Shown one piece after another: positions 52,046 to 60,395 of a stretch of 64,000 bases of DNA. The DNA is from CAIKMD01 sp963702925 (lineage in GTDB: Bacteria > Pseudomonadota > Alphaproteobacteria > ATCC43930 > CGMCC-115725). The notes under the pieces were generated by a model. The model ran no database searches, was not told where the DNA came from, and worked only from the letters and a program-made list of their open reading frames with translations. The stretch is taken from positions 1,240,001 through 1,304,000 of the forward strand of contig OY969771.1 of NCBI GenBank assembly GCA_963702925.1. The letters run 5' to 3'. How positions within the stretch are numbered: position 1 is the stretch's first letter; every line of letters starts with the position of its first letter. The position numbers were made by a program, and so were the translations under genes.

Positions 52046-54964
52046 GTGGACCACTCGAGAGGCGCGATGGCCGATGCGACAGCCGCGCCAGGCGGTATTC
52101 CGCTCGACCTGGCCCCGCTGCTCTCGCCCTATCTGCGACGCGGCCCCCTCTCCTTGAGGGTCGAGCATTTGCCCGACCGCGCTCGCCTGTCGCGCGGGCA
52201 TAATAATGGCGACCGTACCTGGTCGCTGACGCCGGACGATTTGGAAGGCCTCGTCTATTTGCCGCCGGAAGGCCTGGAGGCGGCGCATACCCTCGCCCTC
52301 AGGATCTTCCGTGTCGACGACGATTACGCCGCCACCCTCGCATTGCTGGATTTGCCGGTCTCGCCCAGCGATGCCGTCGCGCGGCAGGCGACGGCCGCGG
52401 CCGCGACGCCCGCCGCAGCAGATCGCGGTGAAGATGCCGAGATTCGTCGTTTGCGCGATGGGCTGGCTGCGATCGCCGGCGCGCTTGCCGAGCGCGAAGC
52501 CGCTTTGGCTGCAGCACGCCAAGAACTCGAACAAGCGCGCGCCGAAGGCGCGAAAGACAAGATCGCGGCCGCGCTGACCACGGCACGAGCGGAATGGGAT
52601 GCCGAGCTGCAAAAGCGCCTCGCCGACGCCGCAGCGGAGGCCGCCGCCGCGCTCGAAAAGAGCCGCGCCACGGGACAAGCGGAACAAGAGGATCGCCTCG
52701 CCAAGGCGGAGGCATGCGCGCAGGAGCGTGTCGACGAGGCTCGCCAACACGGACAAAGAGAGACCGAAACCGCGCTGGCCAAGGCGGCGGAAGCATGGAA
52801 AGCCGATACCGCCGCGCGGCTCGCCGCCGCGGAAACGCGGTGGCGCGAACAATCCGCGAAGGCGCTGGCAGAGGTAACGGCCCGGCTCGCGCGGGCGGAG
52901 GCCGCGACGGCGGAAGCGCGTGCCCAAGCCGAGGCGACACGCGATCGGAGCGAGAAAGCCGAGTTTCGCCGTTTGCGCGACACGCTCGCTGCGACGCAGT
53001 CGACGCTGTCCGCGCGCGAAACCGAACTGAGCCAAGCCACGGCGACGCTCGAGAAAAGCCGCGCCGCATCGCAGGCGGAACTGGAAGAGCGCCTCGCCAA
53101 GGCCGAGACGCGCGCGCAGGAACGCATCGCGGAAGCGCGCAAAGCCGCGCAAGCTGACGCCGACGCTGCTCTGTCGCAAGCGGAGAAACTTTGGAAATCC
53201 GCCGAATCCGCTCGGCTCGCCGCCGCCGAGGCCCAATGGCACGAGCAGTCGGCGAAAGCGCTTGCGGACGCGACGGCCCGGTCCGAGCGGGCCGAGGCAG
53301 CCGCGGCGGAAGCACGCACCCAAGCCAAGGCCGGACGCGACCGCAGCGATAGTGCGGAGCTTCGCCGTTTGCGCGACGAACTCGCCGCGATCAAAGCCAC
53401 GCTGTCCGCGCGCGAAACCGAATTGGCCACCGCGCGTCGAGAACTCGAACACGCTCAAGCCGCCGGCGCGAAAGAGAAAATCGACGCCGCGCTGACGGCG
53501 GCGCGACGCGAATGGGACGCCGAGCTGCAAAAGCGCCTCGCCGAAGCTGCGGCGCAAGCCGCGGTAGTGCTCGAGAAGAGCCGCGCAAAGTGGCGAGCGG
53601 AACACGAAGCGCACGACGCCCATGCGGAAGCGCGCGCGCAGGAACGCATCGACGAGGCGCGGCAACGCTGGCAAAAAGAAGCCGAGGCGGCGCGCGCGAC
53701 GGCGAAGAAAGCGTGGGAGGCTGACGCGGCAGCGCGCCTCGCCGCCGCCGAGGCGCAATGGCGCGAGCAATCGGCGAAAGCCTTGGCCGAAGCGACATCG
53801 AAATTCGAACGCGCCGAGGCCGAAATGGCGGCGATGCGCACCCAGGAAACGGCCAAGCGCGCCGCGAGCGACGATGCCGAGCTGCGCCATTTGCGCGACC
53901 AGCTCGCGGCGGCACAGAGCGCACTGCCAAAGGCCGAGGAAACCTGGAAGAGCGACGCGGCGGCGCGTCTCGCCGCCGCCGAGGCGCAATGGCGCGAGCA
54001 ATCGGCGAAGGCCTTGGCCGAGGCGAAATCCCGGTTCGAACGGGTGGAGGCGGAGCTCGCAGCCCGCGCCCGGCAAGCGACTGAGCAGGGCAAGAGCGAC
54101 GAGACCGAACTACGCCGCTTGCGCGACCAGCTCGCTTCAACGCAGAGCGCTCTGCTGAAGGCCGAGGAAACCTGGAAGGCCGGCGAGGCCGCGCGTCTCG
54201 CCACCGCGGAAACGCAATGGCGCGCGCAATCCGAAAAGGCGCTCGCCGAAGCGACGGCGCGGTATGAGCGGGCCGAGGCCGAACTTGCAGAAACGCGCAC
54301 CCGATCCGAAGCCGGCGGCGCGCGCAGCGACGGTGCCGAGCTGCGCCGTTTGCGCGACGAGCTGGCGGCCGCGCAGGAAGCGCTGCGCAAGGTGGAAGGC
54401 GCTTGGATGGTCGAAGAGACCCAGCGACTCATGGCCAGCCGGCCGAAACCGAAAGAAGAACCGGTGCCGGCGAACGACGCGCCGATCGCGAAAAACCGCG
54501 GCTCCTTTACCGACGCGATCAAGCGGCAACATCGCGTGCTATTCGTCCGCCGCCTTGGCCGCGGCGCGGCTCTTGCCGCGTCGCTGGTCGTGGCCGCGGT
54601 GCTTTATCCCCGCGTCGAGACGATGGTTCGCGATGTCTGGTGGCCGAAGATCGTCGCGCTCGCGCCCGCGAGCGCGCCGGTTGTTGCCCAGGCCGATTCC
54701 CTGCCGAAACCCAAACCGGTCGAGTCGCCGGAGCCCGCCGAGCTGCGTGCGGTGGTCAACGCCCCGATCGTCAATCTTCGTGCCGGCCCTTCGCCCTCGG
54801 CCGCGGTGACCACCACCTTGCCGCGCGATACCGAAGTCACGCCCGTCGAACGGCGCGGCGCCTGGGTGCTGGTCCGGACCGATGGCGAAAACGGCCAGCA
54901 TCGCCAGGAAGGCTGGGTCTTCGGCTCGTTCCTCAAAGACGCGGTCGGCCGCTCGGGACTCTAA
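52046..54964 (+). CDS. Large repeat-rich coiled-coil membrane protein with SH3b domain
   Basis: A 972-residue protein. Residues about 20-110 resemble the Ig/cadherin-like repeats of giant secreted proteins (LSRGHNNGDRTWSLTPDDL). Residues about 130-800 are an Ala/Glu/Arg-rich coiled coil made of irregular tandem units that each begin E-L-R-R-L-R-D and most contain W-R-E-Q-S-A-K-A-L-A. One membrane segment (ALAASLVVAAVLYP near 860) follows, then a Pro-rich linker and a C-terminal SH3b domain (VVNAPIVNLRAGPSPSAAVT). This suggests a cytoplasmic filament-like arm anchored in the inner membrane with a periplasmic wall-binding end. GTG at 52046 has AGGAG eight bases upstream; ATG at 52067 is an alternative. 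I do not recognise a named family. Confidence 0.8.
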   Translation: MDHSRGAMADATAAPGGIPLDLAPLLSPYLRRGPLSLRVEHLPDRARLSRGHNNGDRTWSLTPDDLEGLVYLPPEGLEAAHTLALRIFRVDDDYAATLALLDLPVSPSDAVARQATAAAATPAAADRGEDAEIRRLRDGLAAIAGALAEREAALAAARQELEQARAEGAKDKIAAALTTARAEWDAELQKRLADAAAEAAAALEKSRATGQAEQEDRLAKAEACAQERVDEARQHGQRETETALAKAAEAWKADTAARLAAAETRWREQSAKALAEVTARLARAEAATAEARAQAEATRDRSEKAEFRRLRDTLAATQSTLSARETELSQATATLEKSRAASQAELEERLAKAETRAQERIAEARKAAQADADAALSQAEKLWKSAESARLAAAEAQWHEQSAKALADATARSERAEAAAAEARTQAKAGRDRSDSAELRRLRDELAAIKATLSARETELATARRELEHAQAAGAKEKIDAALTAARREWDAELQKRLAEAAAQAAVVLEKSRAKWRAEHEAHDAHAEARAQERIDEARQRWQKEAEAARATAKKAWEADAAARLAAAEAQWREQSAKALAEATSKFERAEAEMAAMRTQETAKRAASDDAELRHLRDQLAAAQSALPKAEETWKSDAAARLAAAEAQWREQSAKALAEAKSRFERVEAELAARARQATEQGKSDETELRRLRDQLASTQSALLKAEETWKAGEAARLATAETQWRAQSEKALAEATARYERAEAELAETRTRSEAGGARSDGAELRRLRDELAAAQEALRKVEGAWMVEETQRLMASRPKPKEEPVPANDAPIAKNRGSFTDAIKRQHRVLFVRRLGRGAALAASLVVAAVLYPRVETMVRDVWWPKIVALAPASAPVVAQADSLPKPKPVESPEPAELRAVVNAPIVNLRAGPSPSAAVTTTLPRDTEVTPVERRGAWVLVRTDGENGQHRQEGWVFGSFLKDAVGRSGL

Positions 54965-55020
54965 AGCGAGCGCCAAACGGGGAAGCGCTTTGCCGCTTTT
55001 GCCGGTAAAGTGCGCCCCGG

Positions 55021-56055
55021 ATGAACGCGACCACGGAAACCTTCGGCAAGCAGCGGTTGTTGCCGCTCGATCTTCTGCGCGGCGTTGCCGCTTTGATCGT
55101 CGCCGCCGGACATGCGGGCTGGCTGTCCCATGCCTACAAGCATGGGCTGACGATCGACTTCACCCTGTGCGTCGCGTTCTTTTTCATCCTGTCCGGCTAT
55201 GTTCTGTCCCAGGCCTATGGCGAGGCTATCCGGTCCGGCCGGATGACGATCCGGGGTTTCATTTTCGCCCGTTTCGCGCGGCTCTATCCGCTGCACGTCG
55301 CGACCGCCCTGGTCATGGCGGCAGCGTTGCTGGTCATGCGTCAGCGTTCCGAAATTACGCCGCTCCGCTTGTTCGAAACGCTCACGCTGACACAGTCTCT
55401 TTTTAGCGGAAACTGGTCTCTCAACGCCCCCTCATGGAGCATCGGCGCGGAGTTTTGGGGCGGGCTGATCATGTTGGCGCTGTGCGGGCGCTCGTCCGCC
55501 GCCCGTGCCATCGCGCTTGTCGTCGCGGCGATCGCCTTGATCGCGATCGATCGTAGAGGCGGCTTCATCGCCTCCTATGCGGGGCGTTATCTGACCGCCC
55601 TCGCCTGCCTCGCCATCGGCTGGTTCCTTCATCGGATTCCGTTTTCCGCCCATGCGCGGCTGGGCTGGCTCGTCGCCGGCGGCACGTTTCTCGCCATGAT
55701 GTTTCCGCCTTGGCCGGCTGAGGGACATCCGGCGATCGAATTCATTTACATCGTGGCGTTCGCGGCGATTGTGCTGACCTTGGCGCGCAGCACGATGCCG
55801 GCGGCGATGCAGTGGGTCGCGAAATTCTCGGGCGATGTGTCCTATGGCATCTATCTTTGGCATTTCCCCTTGCTGCAGGTCTATGCCCCTGCCACGCCGA
55901 TGCGGCTGGTGCTGTTTTTCGCCAGCCTGATCGCCCTCTCTTGGTTCTCATTCATCTTTTTCGAGCGGCCGACGATGCATGCAATCCGCCAATGGCTGCG
56001 CGCGAAGCCGCCGGAACTCGCGCCGCTTTTATGGCGCGACGACAAGGCCGACTGA
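55021..56055 (+). CDS. OafA/YrhL-type membrane acyltransferase
   Basis: A 344-residue acyltransferase-3 protein with about ten membrane segments, of the kind that O-acylates surface sugars or lipids. The opening LPLDLLRGVAALIVAAGHAG contains the family's conserved Arg and the catalytic-type His; later motifs are FFILSGYVLS, FARFARLYPLH and the C-terminal SYGIYLWHFPLL. It follows the coiled-coil gene by 56 bases, which may place both in one envelope-related transcript. Confidence 0.9.
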   Translation: MNATTETFGKQRLLPLDLLRGVAALIVAAGHAGWLSHAYKHGLTIDFTLCVAFFFILSGYVLSQAYGEAIRSGRMTIRGFIFARFARLYPLHVATALVMAAALLVMRQRSEITPLRLFETLTLTQSLFSGNWSLNAPSWSIGAEFWGGLIMLALCGRSSAARAIALVVAAIALIAIDRRGGFIASYAGRYLTALACLAIGWFLHRIPFSAHARLGWLVAGGTFLAMMFPPWPAEGHPAIEFIYIVAFAAIVLTLARSTMPAAMQWVAKFSGDVSYGIYLWHFPLLQVYAPATPMRLVLFFASLIALSWFSFIFFERPTMHAIRQWLRAKPPELAPLLWRDDKAD

Positions 56056-56165
56056 GCGGCGGGCGGCGGATTGCCTGCCAAGAGCGAGCCCTGCAGCCGG
56101 GCCGTCGCTTGTCATCGCAAAGGCGACCACGCATTCTTGGCGGGTGCGCGCCTCATGAGGAAGCT

Positions 56166-56819
56166 ATGCCGAACATTCCCGACGACATTTTTACCGAACC
56201 CGACGATGTCTCGCCGGATACCCTGACCAATCTCGGCCCGCTGCGTCACCTGGCCGGCACATGGCAGTCCGATCAGGGGGTGGATATCAACCCCAAAGCG
56301 GAAGGCCCCGAACGGCGCGTGTTCCGCGAGCATATCCGCATGGAGCCGATCGATCCGCAGACCAACGGCCCCCAGCTCCTCTATGGGCTGCGCTACCACA
56401 TCCATATCAACACGCCGGAGGAAACGATCACCTTCCACGATCAGGTCGGCTATTGGCTGTGGGAACCGGCCACCGGGCTGATCATGCAAACCATCGCCAT
56501 CCCGCGCGGTCAGGTGGTGCTGGCGGGCGGCACGGCGGCGCCGGACGACAAACGCATTTCGGTCGAGGCGCGGCGCGGCGATACGCGCTTCGGGATTTGC
56601 TCGACCACGTTCCTCGATGAAGCGTTCCGCACCGACTATTACCGCATCGACATCACCTTCAACGATGACGGCAGCTGGACCTATGTGACGCGCACGGATT
56701 TGGCGCTGCGGGGCAAGACGCCGCCCTTCGACCATCGCGACACCAATACGCTGCGGCGGATCGCGCCGCCGACGCCGAACCCGCTCGTCGCTCTGCTGAA
56801 GGGCGGCAAAGCGGGCTAA
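56166..56819 (+). CDS. Nitrobindin/FABP-like heme-binding protein
   Basis: A 217-residue lipocalin-like beta-barrel protein resembling the nitrobindin (DUF1794/THAP4-like) family. LRHLAGTWQSDQGVDINP is the GTW-type N-terminal strand; LLYGLRYHIHINTPEE and FHDQVGYWLWEPATGLIMQ form the barrel interior. Nitrobindins bind heme and can isomerise peroxynitrite, but the proximal histidine was not verified here. The start is ATG at 56166 with GAGG nearby; the frame remains open well upstream but runs over the acyltransferase gene. Confidence 0.75.
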   Translation: MPNIPDDIFTEPDDVSPDTLTNLGPLRHLAGTWQSDQGVDINPKAEGPERRVFREHIRMEPIDPQTNGPQLLYGLRYHIHINTPEETITFHDQVGYWLWEPATGLIMQTIAIPRGQVVLAGGTAAPDDKRISVEARRGDTRFGICSTTFLDEAFRTDYYRIDITFNDDGSWTYVTRTDLALRGKTPPFDHRDTNTLRRIAPPTPNPLVALLKGGKAG

Positions 56820-56960
56820 GCTTGGCCGACGCGTCGAAGCTGCTCGCCCGATCTGCAGGTAAAGATGAAAGCCCTGGCAAGCAAGCAGCCGCGACCCAGG
56901 TTTGACAGCGCATCTCAGGAATGCGATTGTTTGGGTACAAAACAATCTCGGTGCCTCGCC

Positions 56961-57017
56961 ATGGCCGTTCGCGAAGGACGCGTTGCGCTTGTCACCGGTG
57001 CCGGAGGCGGAAAATGA
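56961..57017 (+). pseudogene. Truncated 5' end of a short-chain dehydrogenase gene
   Basis: An ATG at 56961 opens an 18-residue peptide, MAVREGRVALVTGAGGGK, then TGA. This is the N-terminus of a short-chain dehydrogenase/reductase up to the cofactor-binding TGxxxGxG motif, where the next residues would be Ile-Gly. The frame ends in ATGA shared with the Rieske start. The GGAGGCGG that encodes its glycines serves as the Shine-Dalgarno of the Rieske gene. It is best explained as a deletion or rearrangement scar that now acts as a leader. Confidence 0.75.
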
Positions 57018-58189
57018 CGACGACCAGCGATTCGAGCGACCAGCTTGACCGTCCCCTTGAACCGGTCGACGGCTTCGTGCGCACCGGTCCGGGCACGCTG
57101 GCAGGGCGATATCTTCGCCGCTACTGGCAGCCGATTTACGTTTCCGCGAAGCTCCCGCAAGGTAAGATCGTTCCGATCCGGATCCTCGGCGAGGAGCTAG
57201 CGCTCTACCGTGGTGAAAGCGGAAAGGCCCACGTCATCACCAATGAGTGCCCGCATCGACTGACCCGTTTGCACATTGGTTGGATCGAAGGAGAAACCAT
57301 TCGCTGCCGGTATCACGGCTGGCGCTTCGACAAATCCGGACAATGCGTCGAGCAACCGGCCGAGCCGAAACCTTTCTGCGACAGAGTGCGGAAACTTGCC
57401 TCCTATCCCACGCACGAAGCTCACGGCCTCGTCTTCGCTTACCTCGGCGAAGGGGAGGTTCCGGCCTTTCGTCCACTGCCGGGCCTGGAAGACGGGGCTC
57501 GCGAGGGGTGGACGGTCTCCGCGTCGGCCGAAATGATCCCGTGCAACTATTTTCAGAGCGCGGAGAACATCATGGACGACGTCCATGTGAATTTCGCGCA
57601 TCGAGATCACCTCGTGAACACGGCGGCGAGGCCGTTTGTCCCCACCAAAACCTGGGGAGAGGAAACACCGTTCGGGCTCACACAATTCCAAGAGCGCGGC
57701 GAGCATCCCGATAAAATTCACTTCATCATGCCGAATCAGTGCTTCCTGGCGCACCAGCTACACACGACGCGCGACGACAAGCCGTTTTGGTTCAAGGCGC
57801 TCTTCTGGTACGTGCCCATCGACGACGAAAGTCATTTCCACTTTCTCATCATGGTCTACCACACGAAAAGGCGGGAGCGTCCCGAAGCCACGCCAATCCA
57901 TGAGGAAATCGAGGCGATCCTTTCCGGTCGCAAGACTTGGGAAGACGTCGCGAGGCACCCGAATATCATCCGTATTCAGGACGGGGTGTCGATCTGCGGG
58001 CAAGGAAAGGTCGAGGATCGTTCAAGAGAACAATTGGGTCGATCGGACGCTGCGGTGGTGATGCTTCGCAGAATGTGGCGGCGGGAGCTGCAATTGCTTG
58101 CCGCCGGACAAGCCGTGACACAGTTCGGCACACCCGACCCTCAGGCACTGCGGCAGGAAGAGCTGGAGGCGATGGGCTTCAACGCGTGA
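57014..58189 (+). CDS. Rieske non-heme iron oxygenase, alpha subunit
   Basis: A 391-residue oxygenase of the phthalate-dioxygenase/LigX type (single-component terminal oxygenase). The Rieske [2Fe-2S] motif is CPHR, then 15 residues, then CRYHGW (residues near 80-103). The catalytic iron site is in SAENIMDDVHVNFAHRDHL, with two His and an Asp. Such enzymes hydroxylate aromatic rings or O-demethylate methoxyaromatics using a separate reductase, which is not nearby. The start is ATG at 57014, with GGAGG at 57003-57007. Base composition is less GC-rich than the flanks, and it follows a dehydrogenase remnant, both pointing to acquisition by transfer. Confidence 0.9.
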   Translation: MTTTSDSSDQLDRPLEPVDGFVRTGPGTLAGRYLRRYWQPIYVSAKLPQGKIVPIRILGEELALYRGESGKAHVITNECPHRLTRLHIGWIEGETIRCRYHGWRFDKSGQCVEQPAEPKPFCDRVRKLASYPTHEAHGLVFAYLGEGEVPAFRPLPGLEDGAREGWTVSASAEMIPCNYFQSAENIMDDVHVNFAHRDHLVNTAARPFVPTKTWGEETPFGLTQFQERGEHPDKIHFIMPNQCFLAHQLHTTRDDKPFWFKALFWYVPIDDESHFHFLIMVYHTKRRERPEATPIHEEIEAILSGRKTWEDVARHPNIIRIQDGVSICGQGKVEDRSREQLGRSDAAVVMLRRMWRRELQLLAAGQAVTQFGTPDPQALRQEELEAMGFNA

Positions 58190-58363
58190 CGGCGTTGCCA
58201 GCCCCTCATCGACCCGCGAAACGCGCGGTCAACGTCACAAACACTGCAGCGATATTCCGACGACGCCGCGCGGCTCAATAACGCGTATCTCCCGCACGAG
58301 CGAAAAGGTGGTAGACCGTTCACAAACAAACTAGGCATTGGATCATTTGGGCTCCGATACCTA

Positions 58364-59173
58364 TTAGGCGCTCAACAACAACTGACGAGCCAACGCTTTT
58401 GTAACTTGCCAAAACATCGAAGAATCGTTGAGACCCAGCGTCACGCCGTAGCGAAGCTCCTTAGCCGGGTGAACGAAATTTCGATATTCTTTCAACGTGT
58501 CGGCTACGTCTTTGGCTGAGCCGGTAATCCATTCGAGTTCAAAGCCCACTTTGATGTACGAATCCAGCATCCAGTCTTGGTAATTGATAGTCTTGCCAGT
58601 AGCCTTGTCCTTCGGCGCGTTCGCGGACGATGTCAGTGGAGTCTTGTCGGACATCTTGTTCGCACGTGCAACGAAGAGCGCTTCAAGCAATCCGCCCATC
58701 ATCACGATAGCCGCAAGATGAGCATCTGCCTTTACGCATTTAGCGCACTCGTTCCACCGGCGCGTGAGAATATCTCGCATCTGGTGATTACCAACGAGAG
58801 CTGAGAAGTCTGGCACAAGATCATCTGTATTCGCAGCCGGCTCGGCGAAGGGGGCAACGAGTGCTGCCGCGCGGACAGCGATCAGGGCTGCCCTTGCGTC
58901 TCTCAGCGCGTTCAAATATGTCACTTTAGCCGCGTGCTTTGCAGTCGCATCAAGTACGGCTGTAAAGCACTCGTCCACGGCTGCGAGATCTACGCTCGGC
59001 GCCGCAGCGGTTATAACAGGTCTATGCGTACGGAACCAAGTATGGGCAGTTGCCTTCAGTGTGGCGATTTCGTCCACTCCACGCACTTGTTTGGATTTCA
59101 CTTTTGACAAGCGTTTCCGAGCAGCAGCGGACTCACTAATCGCGGCGTCCATTGTCTCGTGAACAGTTGGCAT
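58364..59173 (-). CDS. Hypothetical protein with a C-terminal HEPN-like RNxxH motif
   Basis: A 269-residue mostly helical protein that I do not recognise as a named family. Near the C-terminus (about residues 225-245) it has DTLKEYRNFVHPAKELRYG, the YRNxxHP pattern seen in HEPN-related and DUF4145-like proteins, many of which sit in defence or toxin-antitoxin loci; the canonical HEPN nuclease motif is Rx4-6H, so activity is not assured. An internal segment, AAIVMMGGLLEALFVARANK, resembles the core helix of the same fold. The start is ATG at 59173 with GAGGGAG upstream. It is the second gene of a two-gene unit, 34 bases after the preceding stop. Confidence 0.7.
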   Translation of the reverse strand: MPTVHETMDAAISESAAARKRLSKVKSKQVRGVDEIATLKATAHTWFRTHRPVITAAAPSVDLAAVDECFTAVLDATAKHAAKVTYLNALRDARAALIAVRAAALVAPFAEPAANTDDLVPDFSALVGNHQMRDILTRRWNECAKCVKADAHLAAIVMMGGLLEALFVARANKMSDKTPLTSSANAPKDKATGKTINYQDWMLDSYIKVGFELEWITGSAKDVADTLKEYRNFVHPAKELRYGVTLGLNDSSMFWQVTKALARQLLLSA

Positions 59174-59207
59174 GACTGCGCGCTCCCTCAGTCAAAACGA
59201 GTGCGCA

Positions 59208-59798
59208 TCACCTCTTTTTCGCGCCCCTCTTGGTCGAAGATCTCTTGTTCGGCTTCTTCTTTACGCTGTTGCTCTGGCCGGCATCACCGGGCAAGGTGAT
59301 TGCCACTAGGTTCTCGCCGACTGAACTGAGATTAAATTTTCCGCTGCCTGCGGCATCCAAATATCCCGCGTTCTTCGCGTTGGTGAGCGTCATGTTCCAA
59401 CGCTGGACTTGAGGCCAGCCGGCAAGGCGAGCCGCTTCCTTCATTATATCTGCGTCAATCGTCTCCTTCCTGTTGTCCGGCTTTGCTTCGAATTGATAGA
59501 AGTAGGCGACGACCGCCGTAAACTGTTGGTCGCTTTTTGGCGCTTTCATCGCCGTGAATGACCTAATGTCTGTAGAGTGCTCCGCGCCGCTTGGCGAGTG
59601 CTGTGGTGTTGGCCGGAGCATTTGAACGGGAGGTGTCCCAGTCGACGACAGCGCGACTGGTGATTGAAGGCCAAGCGTCTCGATCGCAAATTTTAGCGCT
59701 AGCGATTGGTGCTCAGGTGTCATACCCGTCAACTCGGCAACAATTTTCTGTGCCGCATCCAATGGGCTGTTCGCGCTACTGATCGAAGGCGATGACAT
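59208..59798 (-). CDS. Hypothetical protein, partner of the HEPN-like gene
   Basis: A 196-residue protein. The central part (about residues 85-165: DQQFTAVVAYFYQFEA, then AARLAGWPQVQRWNMTLTNA, then SVGENLVAITLPG) looks like a small winged-helix-type domain known to me from uncharacterised proteins in genomic islands; this is recollection, not a search result. The N-terminal 80 residues are Ser/Pro-rich and probably disordered, and the C-terminus is a strongly basic tail (KKKPNKRSSTKRGAKKR), suggesting nucleic-acid binding. The ATG at 59798 has GAGGTG five bases upstream. It is the first gene of the unit with the HEPN-like gene. Confidence 0.68.
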   Translation of the reverse strand: MSSPSISSANSPLDAAQKIVAELTGMTPEHQSLALKFAIETLGLQSPVALSSTGTPPVQMLRPTPQHSPSGAEHSTDIRSFTAMKAPKSDQQFTAVVAYFYQFEAKPDNRKETIDADIMKEAARLAGWPQVQRWNMTLTNAKNAGYLDAAGSGKFNLSSVGENLVAITLPGDAGQSNSVKKKPNKRSSTKRGAKKR

Positions 59799-59869
59799 GT
59801 GTTCACCTCATTTTTCCAGAACTCAATCAGTGCGTTAATATTCTTCGATTGGGCGACATATATATTAAA

Positions 59870-60172
59870 TTAGGACGAGGTGACGTCCAACCATAGCCTG
59901 CGCGATCTCCAACTGACCCCGTCGAGGGTATCAGGTTCAGCGTCACTTAAGAATGCGTGTCCCGACCCAGATTTCAGATAGCGCTCGAAGGTCGCGGCTT
60001 TTTGCTCGTCCGAGAACGCAACGTAGGTCACCAATTTCGAGGGAACGTATTTGGACGTGTGCGGAGACTTTCCGGCATTGTGATCCGCTAGGCGCTGCTT
60101 CATATCTGACGTAACACCAACATAGCGCTGGCCAATAACTGATTCGCTTTGCAGCAGATAAACGTAGCGCAC
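59870..60172 (-). CDS. GIY-YIG nuclease-domain protein
   Basis: A 100-residue single-domain protein of the small GIY-YIG family (YhbQ/UvrC-N type). The motif reads VYLLQSESVIGQRYVGVTSD, with V-Y in place of GIY and Y-V-G in place of YIG, followed by QRLADHNAGKSPHTSKYVP and ATFERYLKSGSGHAFL with the catalytic-region Glu. Start GTG at 60172; the frame is open beyond it only through the tRNA region. It opens the three-gene minus-strand cassette beside the tRNA. Confidence 0.82.
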   Translation of the reverse strand: MRYVYLLQSESVIGQRYVGVTSDMKQRLADHNAGKSPHTSKYVPSKLVTYVAFSDEQKAATFERYLKSGSGHAFLSDAEPDTLDGVSWRSRRLWLDVTSS

Positions 60173-60235
60173 TTGGGCAGCCCTCCTCCGCCAAGGCTCC
60201 GGAGGGCATCCTGCTTCGCATTGAGCAGTGAGACA

Positions 60236-60266
60236 ATCCTGCGAAGCGCGTAGCGCGAAGCAGGAT
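60236..60266 (-). repeat. Hairpin repeat at the tRNA 3' end
   Basis: ATCCTGC (60236-60242) pairs with GCAGGAT (60260-60266), and an inner GCGC/GCGC stem forms after a TTC/TTC internal loop; the last base is the A of the tRNA CCA on the minus strand. A further near copy, CATCCTGCTTCGC, occurs at 60207-60219. It may aid tRNA 3'-end formation or be a dispersed repeat element. No T-run follows. Confidence 0.45.
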
Positions 60267-60342
60267 GGTGGGCCCGGCAGGACTCGAACCTGCGACAACA
60301 CCGTTATGAGCGGCGCGTTCTAACCAGCTGAACTACAGGCCC
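60266..60342 (-). tRNA. tRNA with CAU anticodon (tRNA-Ile2 or elongator tRNA-Met)
   Basis: The minus strand folds into a 77-base cloverleaf with encoded CCA: acceptor GGGCCTG against CGGGCCC, D stem GTTC/GAAC, anticodon stem CGCCG/CGGTG enclosing loop CTCATAA, and T stem GCAGG/CCTGC around TTCGAGT. The anticodon is CAU. In bacteria this may be isoleucine tRNA with lysidine at C34 or elongator methionine tRNA; initiator tRNA is excluded because the acceptor ends with a G1-C72 pair and the anticodon stem lacks three G-C pairs. Sequence alone does not separate the first two. Confidence 0.93.
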
Positions 60343-60395
60343 GCTGAGGCGATCAAGCGTCAGCTTAGAACGTCGTGGAGCTTACCGACAGGGGT

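Noticed and set aside
58190..58363. A duplicated tRNA 3' end marking the far end of the cassette
   Set aside because: I compared this stretch with the tRNA 3' sequence (TGGTGGGCCCGGCAGG and onward) and saw no matching segment.
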